Shown here in pieces: positions 17,941 through 27,065 of a stretch of DNA of 64,000 nt. Source of the stretch: TMED109 sp015660425 (GTDB taxonomy: Bacteria > Pseudomonadota > Alphaproteobacteria > TMED109); the NCBI GenBank assembly GCA_029936295.1, contig JAPYTH010000005.1:1-64000 (forward strand), given 5' to 3'. Below the pieces are notes generated by a model that ran no database searches, had not been told where the DNA came from, and saw only the letters and a list, made by a program, of their open reading frames with translations. The position numbers and the translations under genes are program-made. How positions within the stretch are numbered: position 1 is the stretch's first letter; each line of letters starts with the position of its first letter.

Positions 17941-19056
17941 TTATTCTGTTTTATCTAAGTCTCTCTTTTTAGTGAGATCTTCAATTCGACTTTTAAACTT
18001 ATTATGTTTATCATTTTTAAGTGTAAACGCCCAATGACTAAATTTAGCATTTAACTTTATAACTTCTTCCTGCACCTTAGCGAAAGAATCCATTTCAGGT
18101 AGCCCAACATTTATTGGACCATCTTTAGGAAGTTCTCTTCGTAAACTAATATCTGAGATTGCTTCAAAAGATACCCAGTTTATTCCATTAATGTTTTGAT
18201 TTTTAATTGTTAATTTTAAACCATCAAAGGTTGTATATATAATTGTAATTGCATCATTAAAAATAATATCAGATTTCAAACTAATATTTACTAATGGGAC
18301 ATTATCTAATGCACTTCCGATCTGATTTCCTACATAAGGATTTATTGGCAAAGTATCATCATCTAAATTTTGTATTTTGAAATATTGTTCAGCGTAATTG
18401 CTTCTTTGAATAAAAACTTCATGTTTGTCAGGATGAATAATTTTAATATCTGCAACTCTTCCTCTATGAATAGAAAAAAGTGTATCATCTAACCAATCTA
18501 TTTGATCACTAGGTACATCAAAATTCCTCCATACTAACCATGTTTGATCATTATTTGGTTTTCTAACATAACGTGTTTCTATTCCTAATTTTGAGTCATT
18601 ACCAACCAAAATTGATGCTATTTCTTCATTACTATCATTTATTAATGTTACTTTACTAGCGCTATCTACTTTACTACTTTCATTATTTAAACCGAGTAGA
18701 CCGTGTAAGTTAGGATTTTTAGTTTTTGGTTCTATAGATTCTAATTGAGCAATACCTACAATAACTCTTTTAATTTTGTCTAATGGAACAGGAAAATTAG
18801 CTAAATCCGGCAAAAACCAATTATCCTGGTTTCTTTTGATGATAAAGTTTTCACTATTATTCACCACTTTTATTTCAGCAATATTATTTAATAATTTTAA
18901 ACTGTTCTTGTCTGTTGCAATACTGAGGTTAGGAAATAAAAATCTCTCACCTACTACTCTACGATTTTCTGCATCTCTATAAAAACTAACCATTATCGTA
19001 ATAGCTAATATCATAATAGACATAAATATTATTAAATAAGCATTAGACTGCCTCAT
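17941..19056 (-). CDS. DUF4340-domain protein of the Gld-like ABC system
   Basis: 371 aa with one N-terminal membrane helix (about residues 8-26) and a long exported domain of the DUF4340 type, rich in beta structure. It is last in a four-gene operon after ATPase, permease and GldG-like genes, the standard order in proteobacteria. No enzymatic motif is visible. It probably acts as an auxiliary periplasmic component of the transporter; the substrate is unknown. Confidence 0.75.
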   Translation of the reverse strand: MRQSNAYLIIFMSIMILAITIMVSFYRDAENRRVVGERFLFPNLSIATDKNSLKLLNNIAEIKVVNNSENFIIKRNQDNWFLPDLANFPVPLDKIKRVIVGIAQLESIEPKTKNPNLHGLLGLNNESSKVDSASKVTLINDSNEEIASILVGNDSKLGIETRYVRKPNNDQTWLVWRNFDVPSDQIDWLDDTLFSIHRGRVADIKIIHPDKHEVFIQRSNYAEQYFKIQNLDDDTLPINPYVGNQIGSALDNVPLVNISLKSDIIFNDAITIIYTTFDGLKLTIKNQNINGINWVSFEAISDISLRRELPKDGPINVGLPEMDSFAKVQEEVIKLNAKFSHWAFTLKNDKHNKFKSRIEDLTKKRDLDKTE

Positions 19057-19072
19057 TATTTAACTTCCCTCA

Positions 19073-21019
19073 TTATTTATTTCTCAGACTAGCTAAGTGA
19101 CTAATTCTTTTTCTTCTTCTAGAAATAAAAACTAATACTGCAGAAATTGATACTAATAAAGGCATTACCCATATATTATATAATTTTAACATTAAGCCCA
19201 ATTTTTCAATATCAACTTTTAAATCTCTTTGTACATCTCTTAATTTTTTTCTTATATTAATAATTTTTTCTCTAAATTGTTTTAATGTATCTGCTTGTTC
19301 TTTTGATAAAATTGGTGCCCCATCCTGAGTTGCAATTGATGCCCCCCTTTGCAAATCTCGCAATTTATCTTCTGTAACTTTTAAATCATTTTGTAAACTT
19401 TTTTCTGTTTCCCTATATGATGTTTCTGCTTGTTTCTGTAATTCTTGAACAACTATAAATGGACGCATTGACGTTCCTCTTGTTCTCAGAGCTATTAACT
19501 CTCCACCTCCAGAGAGAAATTCAACCGCATTTATTACTAAAGAATCATTGTCAGCTATAGGCGTAAACACTTCCTTTCCAAACTTATCTTGCTTTTGAGT
19601 CCATGTAGAATTTGATAGAATATCTGTATCTGCAAAAATTAATATATTACCATTCTTTGTTGAAGTTATATGATTAGGATTTTTTACAGCATCAGTCCCG
19701 TCATCTAATTTCGGTGCCCCATCAATATATGCAGATGTAAATTCACCTGTTAGGCTAACTGCTAATGGTTTATTATTTTTATCGGAAATAAATTCAGACA
19801 AAAGCATTGTTGGATCGGGTCTAAACTGTATCTTAAACCTTTCAATATACATTGAATCTTTATTAGAACTATACAGTATTTCAAATTTAGATTTTGCGTC
19901 TTTGGATCTTACTATACCCCCTGATGTATTTGTTAATATAGATTCTAATTCATTGGTAATTAGGTTATTAGGGTTCATTAAATCTTTATTTAATGATAGC
20001 CATAAAACATATGTTATTACTCTTGAATTTTGTGACCTTCCAATTGTAACTTTTCTGCCTGATATTCTATCTCCAACAATCATTCCGGGTTCTACATATG
20101 CTCCATAATTACGAAACAAAGTATTTAAATTTGAGCCAGGAATATATGTCCTTCTATCCTTAATTGGTAAAGCATTCCTTTCAACTTCAGAATAAGGGTC
20201 GACAAAAAACAATGCTCCCTTTCCTGTAAGTACATACTGATCAATTGCATATTTTGTTTGAATAGAAATATTTTTAGGATGAACAACCATTAATAAATCT
20301 ATTTCATCAGAAATATTACTCAAAGTTTTTGGTAAAGTTACAATTTCAAAAACTTCGCTTAATCTATTATATATTTCCCAAGGAGAAACAAATTCTGATG
20401 CAGGCGCATCAGGATAAGCTAAACCACCATTTATAGGCAGTGTAGTAATTAAACCTAATTTCTTTTTCTTGGGATTAGCTAAGTCATTTACAATTCTAGT
20501 AAGATCATATTCTAAATATGTTTCTCTATTTTGCTCAAAGAAAGGAATTATGGAAACATCATCTGTAGAATTCGTAGCAACTAAACCAAAATAAAATTTT
20601 TCGCCAGCTTGTGAAATTTGCATACCCTGCAAACCATATAGTATTGCCAAATCTTCATTATCCGTGAATGGTTCAGGATCAATTCTTTCTATCTTAATCA
20701 TTCCATTAGATCTCACGACATATTCTTCTATTAACTCTCTTACTCTTTGTCCATATTCTCTCATGGGAGCTATATCTCTACTCAGTTTATCTGAGAAAAA
20801 TAGTTTCAAACTTATAGGTTCTTTAATAGTTTTTAAAACTTTAAATGTTCCATCATTTAACGTATATAGATTATTTTGTGTTAAATCTAAACGTGCACCA
20901 GAAAATAGTTGATTACTTAATGTATTAATAGAAATAAACAAAATAATTACAGAAATAACTACTATATTAACTATAGAAGTTGGTGAGGCCTTATTATTCT
21001 TAAAATTAGAAAGAAACAT
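19073..21019 (-). CDS. GldG-like auxiliary ABC transporter protein
   Basis: 648 aa. It has an N-terminal membrane helix (about residues 20-40, IVVISVIILFISINTLSNQ), an extracytoplasmic GldG-type domain beginning LDLTQNNLYTLNDGTFKVLKTI, a coiled coil around residues 535-610 and a C-terminal membrane helix followed by a basic RRRKR tail. The 2-nt gap to the permease gene indicates coupling. The name derives from gliding-motility genes, but homologues occur widely in non-gliding bacteria, so motility should not be inferred. Confidence 0.8.
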   Translation of the reverse strand: MFLSNFKNNKASPTSIVNIVVISVIILFISINTLSNQLFSGARLDLTQNNLYTLNDGTFKVLKTIKEPISLKLFFSDKLSRDIAPMREYGQRVRELIEEYVVRSNGMIKIERIDPEPFTDNEDLAILYGLQGMQISQAGEKFYFGLVATNSTDDVSIIPFFEQNRETYLEYDLTRIVNDLANPKKKKLGLITTLPINGGLAYPDAPASEFVSPWEIYNRLSEVFEIVTLPKTLSNISDEIDLLMVVHPKNISIQTKYAIDQYVLTGKGALFFVDPYSEVERNALPIKDRRTYIPGSNLNTLFRNYGAYVEPGMIVGDRISGRKVTIGRSQNSRVITYVLWLSLNKDLMNPNNLITNELESILTNTSGGIVRSKDAKSKFEILYSSNKDSMYIERFKIQFRPDPTMLLSEFISDKNNKPLAVSLTGEFTSAYIDGAPKLDDGTDAVKNPNHITSTKNGNILIFADTDILSNSTWTQKQDKFGKEVFTPIADNDSLVINAVEFLSGGGELIALRTRGTSMRPFIVVQELQKQAETSYRETEKSLQNDLKVTEDKLRDLQRGASIATQDGAPILSKEQADTLKQFREKIINIRKKLRDVQRDLKVDIEKLGLMLKLYNIWVMPLLVSISAVLVFISRRRKRISHLASLRNK

Positions 21020-21021
21020 AA

Positions 21022-21756
21022 TTACATTCCCTTCCTAGAATTAATAGAAATAACATTTAAAGTTAACGCCCCAATAATTAAAGATAAGAAATATATAATA
21101 TTTCTTATATCTATTACCCCTTGAGTTAAATCAGTAAAATTTGATATAAAGCTAAATGAAGCTATTGTGTCTAAAAGTGCTTGAGGAGTCCAACTAGAAA
21201 AAAAATTTAACACTATAGGCATGCCACTTACAGTAAATAAAAAACAAACTGCTATTGTAACTACAAATGCAATAACCTGATTTTTGGTTAAAGAAGATAT
21301 ACATGAACCAATGGCAAGGTAACCTCCTGCCATTAATAAACTGCCTAAATAGCTAGCAATAATGGTTCCATTGTCTGGGTCACCCAAATAATTAACAGTA
21401 ATCCACATAGGAAAAGTTAAAATTAAAGATATAGCCGTAAATATCCATGCAGCCAAAAATTTACCTAAAACTGCTTGCGATACGCTTATAGGTAAAGTCA
21501 TTAATAATTCAATAGTACCATTTCTTCTTTCCTCAGCCCATAATCTCATAGAAATAGCAGGTATCAAGAATAAATATAACCAAGGATGCCAGTCAAAAAA
21601 TGATGTAAGGTCTGCTTGACCTCTTTCATAAAAACTACCCATATAAAAGGTAAATAAACCAGACATAATAAGAAATATTACTATAAATACATAAGCTACA
21701 GGTGTTGCAAAATATCCATAAACTTCTCTTTTTGTAATCGAAAGCATTGTCTTCAT
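21022..21756 (-). CDS. GldF-like ABC-2 type permease
   Basis: 244 aa with about six membrane helices. The ABC-2 feature LYLFLIPAISMRLWAEERRNGTIELL at residues 62-87 is typical of GldF/NosY-like permeases. It shares one base with the stop of the ATPase gene and is followed 2 nt later by the GldG-like gene. Confidence 0.88.
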   Translation of the reverse strand: MKTMLSITKREVYGYFATPVAYVFIVIFLIMSGLFTFYMGSFYERGQADLTSFFDWHPWLYLFLIPAISMRLWAEERRNGTIELLMTLPISVSQAVLGKFLAAWIFTAISLILTFPMWITVNYLGDPDNGTIIASYLGSLLMAGGYLAIGSCISSLTKNQVIAFVVTIAVCFLFTVSGMPIVLNFFSSWTPQALLDTIASFSFISNFTDLTQGVIDIRNIIYFLSLIIGALTLNVISINSRKGM

Positions 21757-22499
21757 TATAAGTTGTCTCCTGGATTACCTATTGTGAGAGTTCTGAAGAC
21801 ATCATCTAATGATGCTCCCTCGGGTGATCCAATAAGTAAATCTTTTGGGGACTTATCTACAATCATTCTGCCTTTTGCTATTATCATTGCTCTAGTACAT
21901 ACAGCATCGACTTCTTCAAGGATATGTGTAGAAATAATAATTGCCTTTGTTGATGCCATTTCCTTTATAAGTTTTCGTACTTCATGTTTTTGATTGGGGT
22001 CCAGACCATCTGTAGGTTCATCTAATATTAATACGTCTGGATCATGAATAATTGCTTGTGATAGACCTACTCTCCTTTTATAACCTTTAGAAAGTGTTTC
22101 AACTTGTTGATACAAAACAAGTTCTAAACCTAATTTTTTAATAACGTTATGTATTGAATCATTAATTTTATTTTTTGGAATTTTTCTAATATTAGCAATA
22201 AATTTTAAAAAATTCATAACTGTCATCTCTCCATATAAAGGAGCTCCCTCTGGGACGTAACCTATTTTTTCTTTAATTTCTATAGGGTATTCTGACACAT
22301 CATGTCCGCAAACACTTATGTTGCCTTTAGTAGGTGATAAAAAACCAGTAATCATACGCATGGTAGTAGTTTTCCCTGCGCCATTTGGTCCAAGAAAACC
22401 TAAAACTTCTCCTCTTTTAAGAGAAAAACTAATATCATCTACAGCTATGAATGGTCCAAAACTTTTTGTTAATCTATCAACTTCAATCAATACTGACAT
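21756..22499 (-). CDS. GldA-like ABC ATPase
   Basis: 247 aa. Walker A GPNGAGKTT is at residues 37-45, signature LSKGYKRRVGLSQA, Walker B VLILDEPTDGLDPNQ and H-switch STHILEE. It is first in the operon and drives the ABC-2 permease encoded next. Like many such exporters it carries the R-rich GYKRR variant of the signature. Confidence 0.9.
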   Translation of the reverse strand: MSVLIEVDRLTKSFGPFIAVDDISFSLKRGEVLGFLGPNGAGKTTTMRMITGFLSPTKGNISVCGHDVSEYPIEIKEKIGYVPEGAPLYGEMTVMNFLKFIANIRKIPKNKINDSIHNVIKKLGLELVLYQQVETLSKGYKRRVGLSQAIIHDPDVLILDEPTDGLDPNQKHEVRKLIKEMASTKAIIISTHILEEVDAVCTRAMIIAKGRMIVDKSPKDLLIGSPEGASLDDVFRTLTIGNPGDNL

Positions 22500-22553
22500 A
22501 TAGTTGAAACCTCCTGAATTAAAAATTACTGAACATCAATAGTCTGCCTAAAT

Positions 22554-22569
22554 AATACTTTCAAGTATT
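22554..22569. promoter_or_regulatory. 16-bp inverted repeat in divergent intergenic region
   Basis: AATACTT-TC-AAGTATT is a perfect 7-bp inverted repeat in the 125-bp space between the GldA-like and thioredoxin-fold genes. It could be an operator for either gene. In such AT-rich sequence it could also be chance. Confidence 0.25.
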
Positions 22570-22624
22570 TAATGAAAAATTAATTTTTTTAATTTATATA
22601 TATACAATAATATTTGGATAAAAT

Positions 22625-23176
22625 ATGTTAGTAAAATCAAAAAATATAGATAGCTATTTTAAAGCACCAAACTTTAAATTATTAAATATTAATAAAAAAG
22701 TTATAAATTTAAATGAAATAAAAGGAAGTAAAGGAACATTAATATGTTTTATATGCAATCATTGTCCTTATGTTAAAGCTATTATTCATAAATTAGTAAG
22801 AGATACAAATGAACTTAGAAAGCATGATATTTCCTCTGTTGCAATTATGCCTAATGATGTAAATTCTTACCCTGAAGACAGTTTTGATAAAATGGTAGAA
22901 TTTTCTAAAATCAATAAACTTGAAATTCCCTATCTCTATGATGAAACACAAAATGTTGCGAAATCTTATAACGCAGTATGTACACCAGATTTTTTTGGAT
23001 TTAATAGTAATTTAGAACTAAAATTTAGAGGAAGGATAGACAATTCAGGTATAAAAAATATTGAAAATACAAAACGTGAATTATTTTATTCTATGTTAGC
23101 TATATCCAATAATAAAAAAATACCATTCAATAATCCCAGCATAGGTTGTTCTATAAAATGGAAGAAAGATGATTAA
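22625..23176 (+). CDS. thioredoxin-fold (AhpC/TSA-type) protein
   Basis: 183 aa, with no clear signal peptide. The redox motif is C44-N-H-C47 in FICNHCPYVKA, typical of the peroxiredoxin-like subfamily of thioredoxins. Then follow YLYDETQNVAKSYNAVCTPDFFGFN, with the cis-proline in the CTPDFF segment, and a C-terminal IGCSIKWK. It overlaps the next gene by 8 nt, so a redox partnership with the 2Fe-2S protein is plausible (inference). Confidence 0.85.
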   Translation: MLVKSKNIDSYFKAPNFKLLNINKKVINLNEIKGSKGTLICFICNHCPYVKAIIHKLVRDTNELRKHDISSVAIMPNDVNSYPEDSFDKMVEFSKINKLEIPYLYDETQNVAKSYNAVCTPDFFGFNSNLELKFRGRIDNSGIKNIENTKRELFYSMLAISNNKKIPFNNPSIGCSIKWKKDD

Positions 23177-24206
23177 TAAATTTACAAATATTAAAATACC
23201 AAAATATAAACTTGATTATTCCATAGAGAAAAATAAAAATATTGTTCAAGGTTCTTTAACTAAAAATATTAAATTACCTTTTAGTTGCAGATCTGGTGTT
23301 TGCGGCACATGTAAAGCAAAAATCATACAAGGAAATGTTCATGCAAATAATAAAATAAATCATGTTTTAACAGAATCAGATATAAATAATAATATTATAT
23401 TAATGTGCCAAGCCGAACCCGTATCAGATTTACTAGAACTAGAAATCATTTCTCCAATGCCTAGGCAAATTCAGTCAGGAAAACCTAGAGAAATTATTTC
23501 GGAAATACTATCTGTAAAGCAAATTACTCCTGAAGTTATAGATATAAGCATTTCTGTATCTAAGAGGTTTTATTTTAACCTAAACCAACTATCATATATG
23601 GAGATATTAATTCCAGGATTAGAAATTAAAGAAAAATATTATATTTCAAATTTTGATAAAAAAAATAACCAGAGTAATGATGGAGTAATAAATATTTTAG
23701 TTATTAAAAGTAAAAATTTGGATGTTAACGAATATTTAAATAAAAACTTAATTGCAGGGGAAGTAATTACACTAAAAGGACCTTATGCAGATAACAACTT
23801 TCCTAATTTTTTAACTAAACCAACTTTACTATTAACAAATCATACAAATATTATCAAAACTTTAATTATTGTAAATCAATTATTATCATCAGGTTGTAAT
23901 TTTCCAATTATGCTCATAAGTTACTTTAATGATAAAAAAGATATATTTCTTATGGAAGAAATGCATAAACTTCAATTTTTATACAAAAATTTTTCATATA
24001 AAATTACGCTTCAGAATCAAGATGGATCTAATACAAGTCGTTTTTTATTAGGTAGTATTTCAAAAGTCATTAATAAAATTTTTCCTGACTTAAGCTCACA
24101 TTATATATACATAAATGGAGAAGAAAGCTTTTTAATTGAAATTAGAAAAAAAATAATTGAGTTAGAAGCAAAAGAAGAAAACATATATACAGACTTATAT
24201 AATTAA
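23169..24206 (+). CDS. 2Fe-2S ferredoxin fused to a degenerate ferredoxin-NAD(P) reductase-like domain
   Basis: 345 aa. Residues 1-95 are a plant-type ferredoxin with C40, C45, C48 (CRSGVCGTC) and C80 (LMCQAEP). Residues about 105-340 resemble the FAD/NAD domains of aromatic oxygenase reductases, but the landmarks are eroded. The flavin motif RxYS reads KYYISN, the pyridine-nucleotide glycine loop is replaced by LLTNHTNI, and the C-terminal CGPP becomes INGEE. It may bind flavin weakly or accept electrons directly from a partner. It is not an obvious BoxA, which carries 4Fe-4S clusters. Confidence 0.72.
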   Translation: MINKFTNIKIPKYKLDYSIEKNKNIVQGSLTKNIKLPFSCRSGVCGTCKAKIIQGNVHANNKINHVLTESDINNNIILMCQAEPVSDLLELEIISPMPRQIQSGKPREIISEILSVKQITPEVIDISISVSKRFYFNLNQLSYMEILIPGLEIKEKYYISNFDKKNNQSNDGVINILVIKSKNLDVNEYLNKNLIAGEVITLKGPYADNNFPNFLTKPTLLLTNHTNIIKTLIIVNQLLSSGCNFPIMLISYFNDKKDIFLMEEMHKLQFLYKNFSYKITLQNQDGSNTSRFLLGSISKVINKIFPDLSSHYIYINGEESFLIEIRKKIIELEAKEENIYTDLYN

Positions 24207-24207
24207 T

Positions 24208-24480
24208 TTAATTTTGATCATCAGGATCATCAGAAATTTCTATATATTCTGCTTCTGTAACATTGTCATTTATATCATCTGTATTATTGTTACTACTGAA
24301 TTTATTTTTAAAAAATTTATATACATAAAACAATATTATAAAACCAAGGACAAAAATGCCTACAAAGAAACCTAAAAATAATACTATTGATATAATGAGT
24401 ATTCCAAAAAGAAGACCTATACATCCAATATTTTTAGTCAAAGGAAAAGTATAGAATTTATTTTTATTATTAAACTGCAT
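24208..24480 (-). CDS. small membrane protein, unknown function
   Basis: 90 aa. It has two closely spaced hydrophobic stretches (about residues 18-40 and 42-58), a basic KFFKNKF segment, then an acidic Asn/Asp-rich tail ending DDPDDQN. I recognise no family. It is 12 nt downstream of the acyl-CoA dehydrogenase on the same strand, so it is probably cotranscribed. Coding is supported by the clear helix-loop layout and tight spacing. Confidence 0.6.
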   Translation of the reverse strand: MQFNNKNKFYTFPLTKNIGCIGLLFGILIISIVLFLGFFVGIFVLGFIILFYVYKFFKNKFSSNNNTDDINDNVTEAEYIEISDDPDDQN

Positions 24481-24492
24481 GTATTCCTTATG

Positions 24493-25620
24493 TTATTCTA
24501 GTTTTGAGTAGATATCTAAATAATAATCGGAATTACCTAAAAATGTATCTAACATAGTAAGTCTCTTGAAATATTGACCAATCTCCATTTCTTCAGTAAC
24601 CCCCATACCACCATGGAGTTGTATAGCCTCTTGACCAAGTTTTCTTCCACCCAGACCAATATTTATTTTTGCAGATATAGTGGATTTTATTCCCTCATTA
24701 GATCCATAACCCTTTAGTGCAGACATACTAGAAAGAGATTCCATTTCATCACTTAAAATTAGCATTTCAACTGCTCTATGCTGTATTACTTGAAACTTCC
24801 CAATAGCAACTCCAAATTGCTTTCTAGTTTTTATATACTCTAAAGTCATTTCATACATTTTCTCCATGATGCCAGAAGCTTCCGCATTGACAGCAATTAA
24901 AGATTTTAAAATAGCATTAGAAATAACTTTGTCGGCTTCATCTTTAACACTAATTAAATTTTCTTCTGATATTTTTACATTATTTAATACTACCTCTCCT
25001 GCTCTAAATCCATCAACTGTTTGAAAATCTTGAATCTCAAGTCCCTTAGTGTCTGTTTTAACACAAAAAATTGAAATACCATTTTTATCAAATCTATCAC
25101 TAGATGTTCTAGCGGAAACTAATATATAATCTGCTTGTCCAGCCCCAAATACTACTGATTTATAGCCATTTAAGACCCATTCTTTATCTTTATATTCTGC
25201 ACGAGTTGATACATCTGAAGTATTAAATCGAGAATTTACCTCAGAAAAAGCAAATGCAACTTGTATATTACCTTCTATTATATCTTTAATAAGTTGTGAT
25301 CTAATATTAGAATTTGGACAAAAAGATAATACACTTCCACTTAAGACAACTGTAGACATGTAAGGTTCTACTACTAAACCATTACCAAAAGATTTCATAA
25401 TTATCTTTAAATCTATTAAATCTCCACCAAAACCGCCATCCTCTTCTTTAAATGGAAGTGCGAGCCATCCTAACTCACAAAATTGTTGCCAAATTTCTTC
25501 ATTGTAACCTTTATTACTACTAATAATTTTTCTTCTTGTTTCTGCGTCATAAGCTTCTGTAATAAATTTCTCTACAGAATTCTTAATTAATTCTTGATCT
25601 TGGTTGAATGATAAATCCAC
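24493..25620 (-). CDS. acyl-CoA dehydrogenase (alpha-type partner subunit)
   Basis: 375 aa flavoprotein of the acyl-CoA dehydrogenase family. It has an N-terminal helical domain, FSEVNSRFNTSDVSTRA in the middle domain and the C-terminal GGRKLGQEAIQLHGGMGVTEE flavin-binding segment. It ends with FLGNSDYYLDIYSKLE instead of the YEGT-type catalytic loop of homotetrameric enzymes. Adjacent to a second acyl-CoA dehydrogenase, it fits the heteromeric pairs known from side-chain or CoA-ester degradation. The substrate is not known. Confidence 0.87.
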   Translation of the reverse strand: MDLSFNQDQELIKNSVEKFITEAYDAETRRKIISSNKGYNEEIWQQFCELGWLALPFKEEDGGFGGDLIDLKIIMKSFGNGLVVEPYMSTVVLSGSVLSFCPNSNIRSQLIKDIIEGNIQVAFAFSEVNSRFNTSDVSTRAEYKDKEWVLNGYKSVVFGAGQADYILVSARTSSDRFDKNGISIFCVKTDTKGLEIQDFQTVDGFRAGEVVLNNVKISEENLISVKDEADKVISNAILKSLIAVNAEASGIMEKMYEMTLEYIKTRKQFGVAIGKFQVIQHRAVEMLILSDEMESLSSMSALKGYGSNEGIKSTISAKINIGLGGRKLGQEAIQLHGGMGVTEEMEIGQYFKRLTMLDTFLGNSDYYLDIYSKLE

Positions 25621-25645
25621 TTTTTTTGTCCTTAAATTAGTATAT

Positions 25646-26842
25646 CTATAGTTCTAATACCATTTTTGCTAAAATATTTTTTTGAATCTCATTGGAACCA
25701 CCATAAATAGTAGTTTTTCTAGTATTAAAGTACTTTGGTGCCGAAGTAGTGCTCCAAGAAGGACCTATTAAAGGCTCATTTTTTCCTGCATCCATTACAT
25801 TTGATTGATATGGATAAGCATAATAGCCGCTAGCCTCTAGAACTAATTCTGTTATTTCCTGCTGTATTTCACTCCCTCTAATTTTAATCATATTTGCTTC
25901 TGCTCCTGGAGGAATACCTTTTACATCATTAGAAATGGCTTTAAGCTCCGCATATTCTAAAGCTTGTATTCTAATATCACATTTAGTAACTTTATCCATA
26001 AACCTAGCATTATCTCTTAGGCTTAATTCCCCATCCAAATTTAATTTGGCTATTTCTCTTATCTTAGATAAAGCTTTTTTAGAGCGTGAAACTTGTGCAT
26101 TCGATGTTCGTTCATGACCTAATAAATATTTTGCTACGGTCCATCCTTTATTTATTTCATAAATTAGATTTTCTTCTGAAACAAAAACATCTTCCAAGTA
26201 TACCATATTAACTTCATGACCTCCATCCAAAGTAATAATAGGCTTTACAGAAACACCAGAAGATTTCATATTCAATAACATGAATGATATACCTTCCTGA
26301 GGCTTACAATCTGAATTTGTTCTTACTAAAATAAACATCATATCTGCATAATGGGCCATTGTCGTCCATGTTTTGGTGCCATTAATTTTATATCCGCCTT
26401 CAACTTTTTCAGCTTTAGTAGTTAATGATGCTAAATCCGAACCAGATCCAGGTTCAGAATAGCCCTGACACCACCAATGTTCGGTTGATAAAATTTTTGG
26501 TAAATAAAAATCTTTTTGTTCTTTTGTTCCATATTTTATTATAACTGGAGCTACCATTGTGACTCCAAATGGTAATACGGAGGGAGCTGATGCAGCTCCA
26601 CATTCTTCATCAAATATATATCTTTGTGTTACAGTCCAATCTGTTCCACCATATTCTTTTGCCCAACTTGGTGCCATCCAGCCCTTTTCATATAATTTAT
26701 TTTGCCATTCTAACATATCTTCTTTTGTTAAATGGTGCCCCTCTTCTACCTTTTTTTTGGTATTAGGATTTAAATTTTTATTTATAAAATCTCTAACTTC
26801 TTGTTTAAATATAAGATCTTCTTCACTAAAATTTAAATTCAT
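25646..26842 (-). CDS. acyl-CoA dehydrogenase (beta-type partner subunit)
   Basis: 398 aa. It has CQGYSEPGSGSDLASLTTKA in the flavin-binding middle domain, a conserved helical C-terminal domain and TIYGGSNEIQKNILA at the end. The loop reads YGGS, not YEGT, so the medium-chain-type catalytic Glu is absent and I cannot assign the base. It lies 25 nt upstream of the 375-aa paralogue, and the two probably assemble together. Confidence 0.88.
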   Translation of the reverse strand: MNLNFSEEDLIFKQEVRDFINKNLNPNTKKKVEEGHHLTKEDMLEWQNKLYEKGWMAPSWAKEYGGTDWTVTQRYIFDEECGAASAPSVLPFGVTMVAPVIIKYGTKEQKDFYLPKILSTEHWWCQGYSEPGSGSDLASLTTKAEKVEGGYKINGTKTWTTMAHYADMMFILVRTNSDCKPQEGISFMLLNMKSSGVSVKPIITLDGGHEVNMVYLEDVFVSEENLIYEINKGWTVAKYLLGHERTSNAQVSRSKKALSKIREIAKLNLDGELSLRDNARFMDKVTKCDIRIQALEYAELKAISNDVKGIPPGAEANMIKIRGSEIQQEITELVLEASGYYAYPYQSNVMDAGKNEPLIGPSWSTTSAPKYFNTRKTTIYGGSNEIQKNILAKMVLEL

Positions 26843-26983
26843 TAAAATACTCCCTTTAAATAGCTATAAATAATTTAATAATGAATTATTAACAATTTTT
26901 AATCTTTTGGCAATCCTACAGTAACTATATATATGTAAAATAATAATCATACATATATAGCTTATTAAAACACCCCCTGAATA

Positions 26984-27015
26984 ATAACCCAGCTGCCCTC
27001 CTGTTGCTGGGTTAT
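26984..27015 (+). ncRNA. candidate small RNA / 5' UTR hairpin with anti-Shine-Dalgarno loop
   Basis: A perfect 10-bp stem (26984-26993 with 27006-27015) closes a 12-nt loop, TGCCCTCCTGTT. A second C-rich patch, CACCCCC, lies just before it at 26970-26978. The loop is complementary to GGAGG Shine-Dalgarno sequences, as in alphaproteobacterial anti-SD small RNAs. It sits in the 223-bp divergent gap before the response regulator. No strong T-tract follows, so it could also be a 5' UTR element or act on the other strand, where the loop reads AACAGGAGGGCA. Confidence 0.4.
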
Positions 27016-27065
27016 ATTTAAAATGATAGATTAATTAATATTATAAATTTTTTAGAATATGCATT

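Noticed and set aside
19073..22499. Gliding motility machinery
   Set aside because: Only the GldA/F/G-like ABC part is present, which is widespread in non-gliding proteobacteria; no other gliding genes are seen.
23169..24206. BoxA, the reductase of benzoyl-CoA epoxidase
   Set aside because: BoxA carries N-terminal 4Fe-4S ferredoxin motifs and an intact FAD/NAD domain; this protein has a plant-type 2Fe-2S domain and eroded reductase motifs, and lies 12 kb away.
26928..26959. Inverted repeat TATATATGTA / TACATATATA as an operator
   Set aside because: It is almost pure A/T in an AT-rich gap, so chance is likely.
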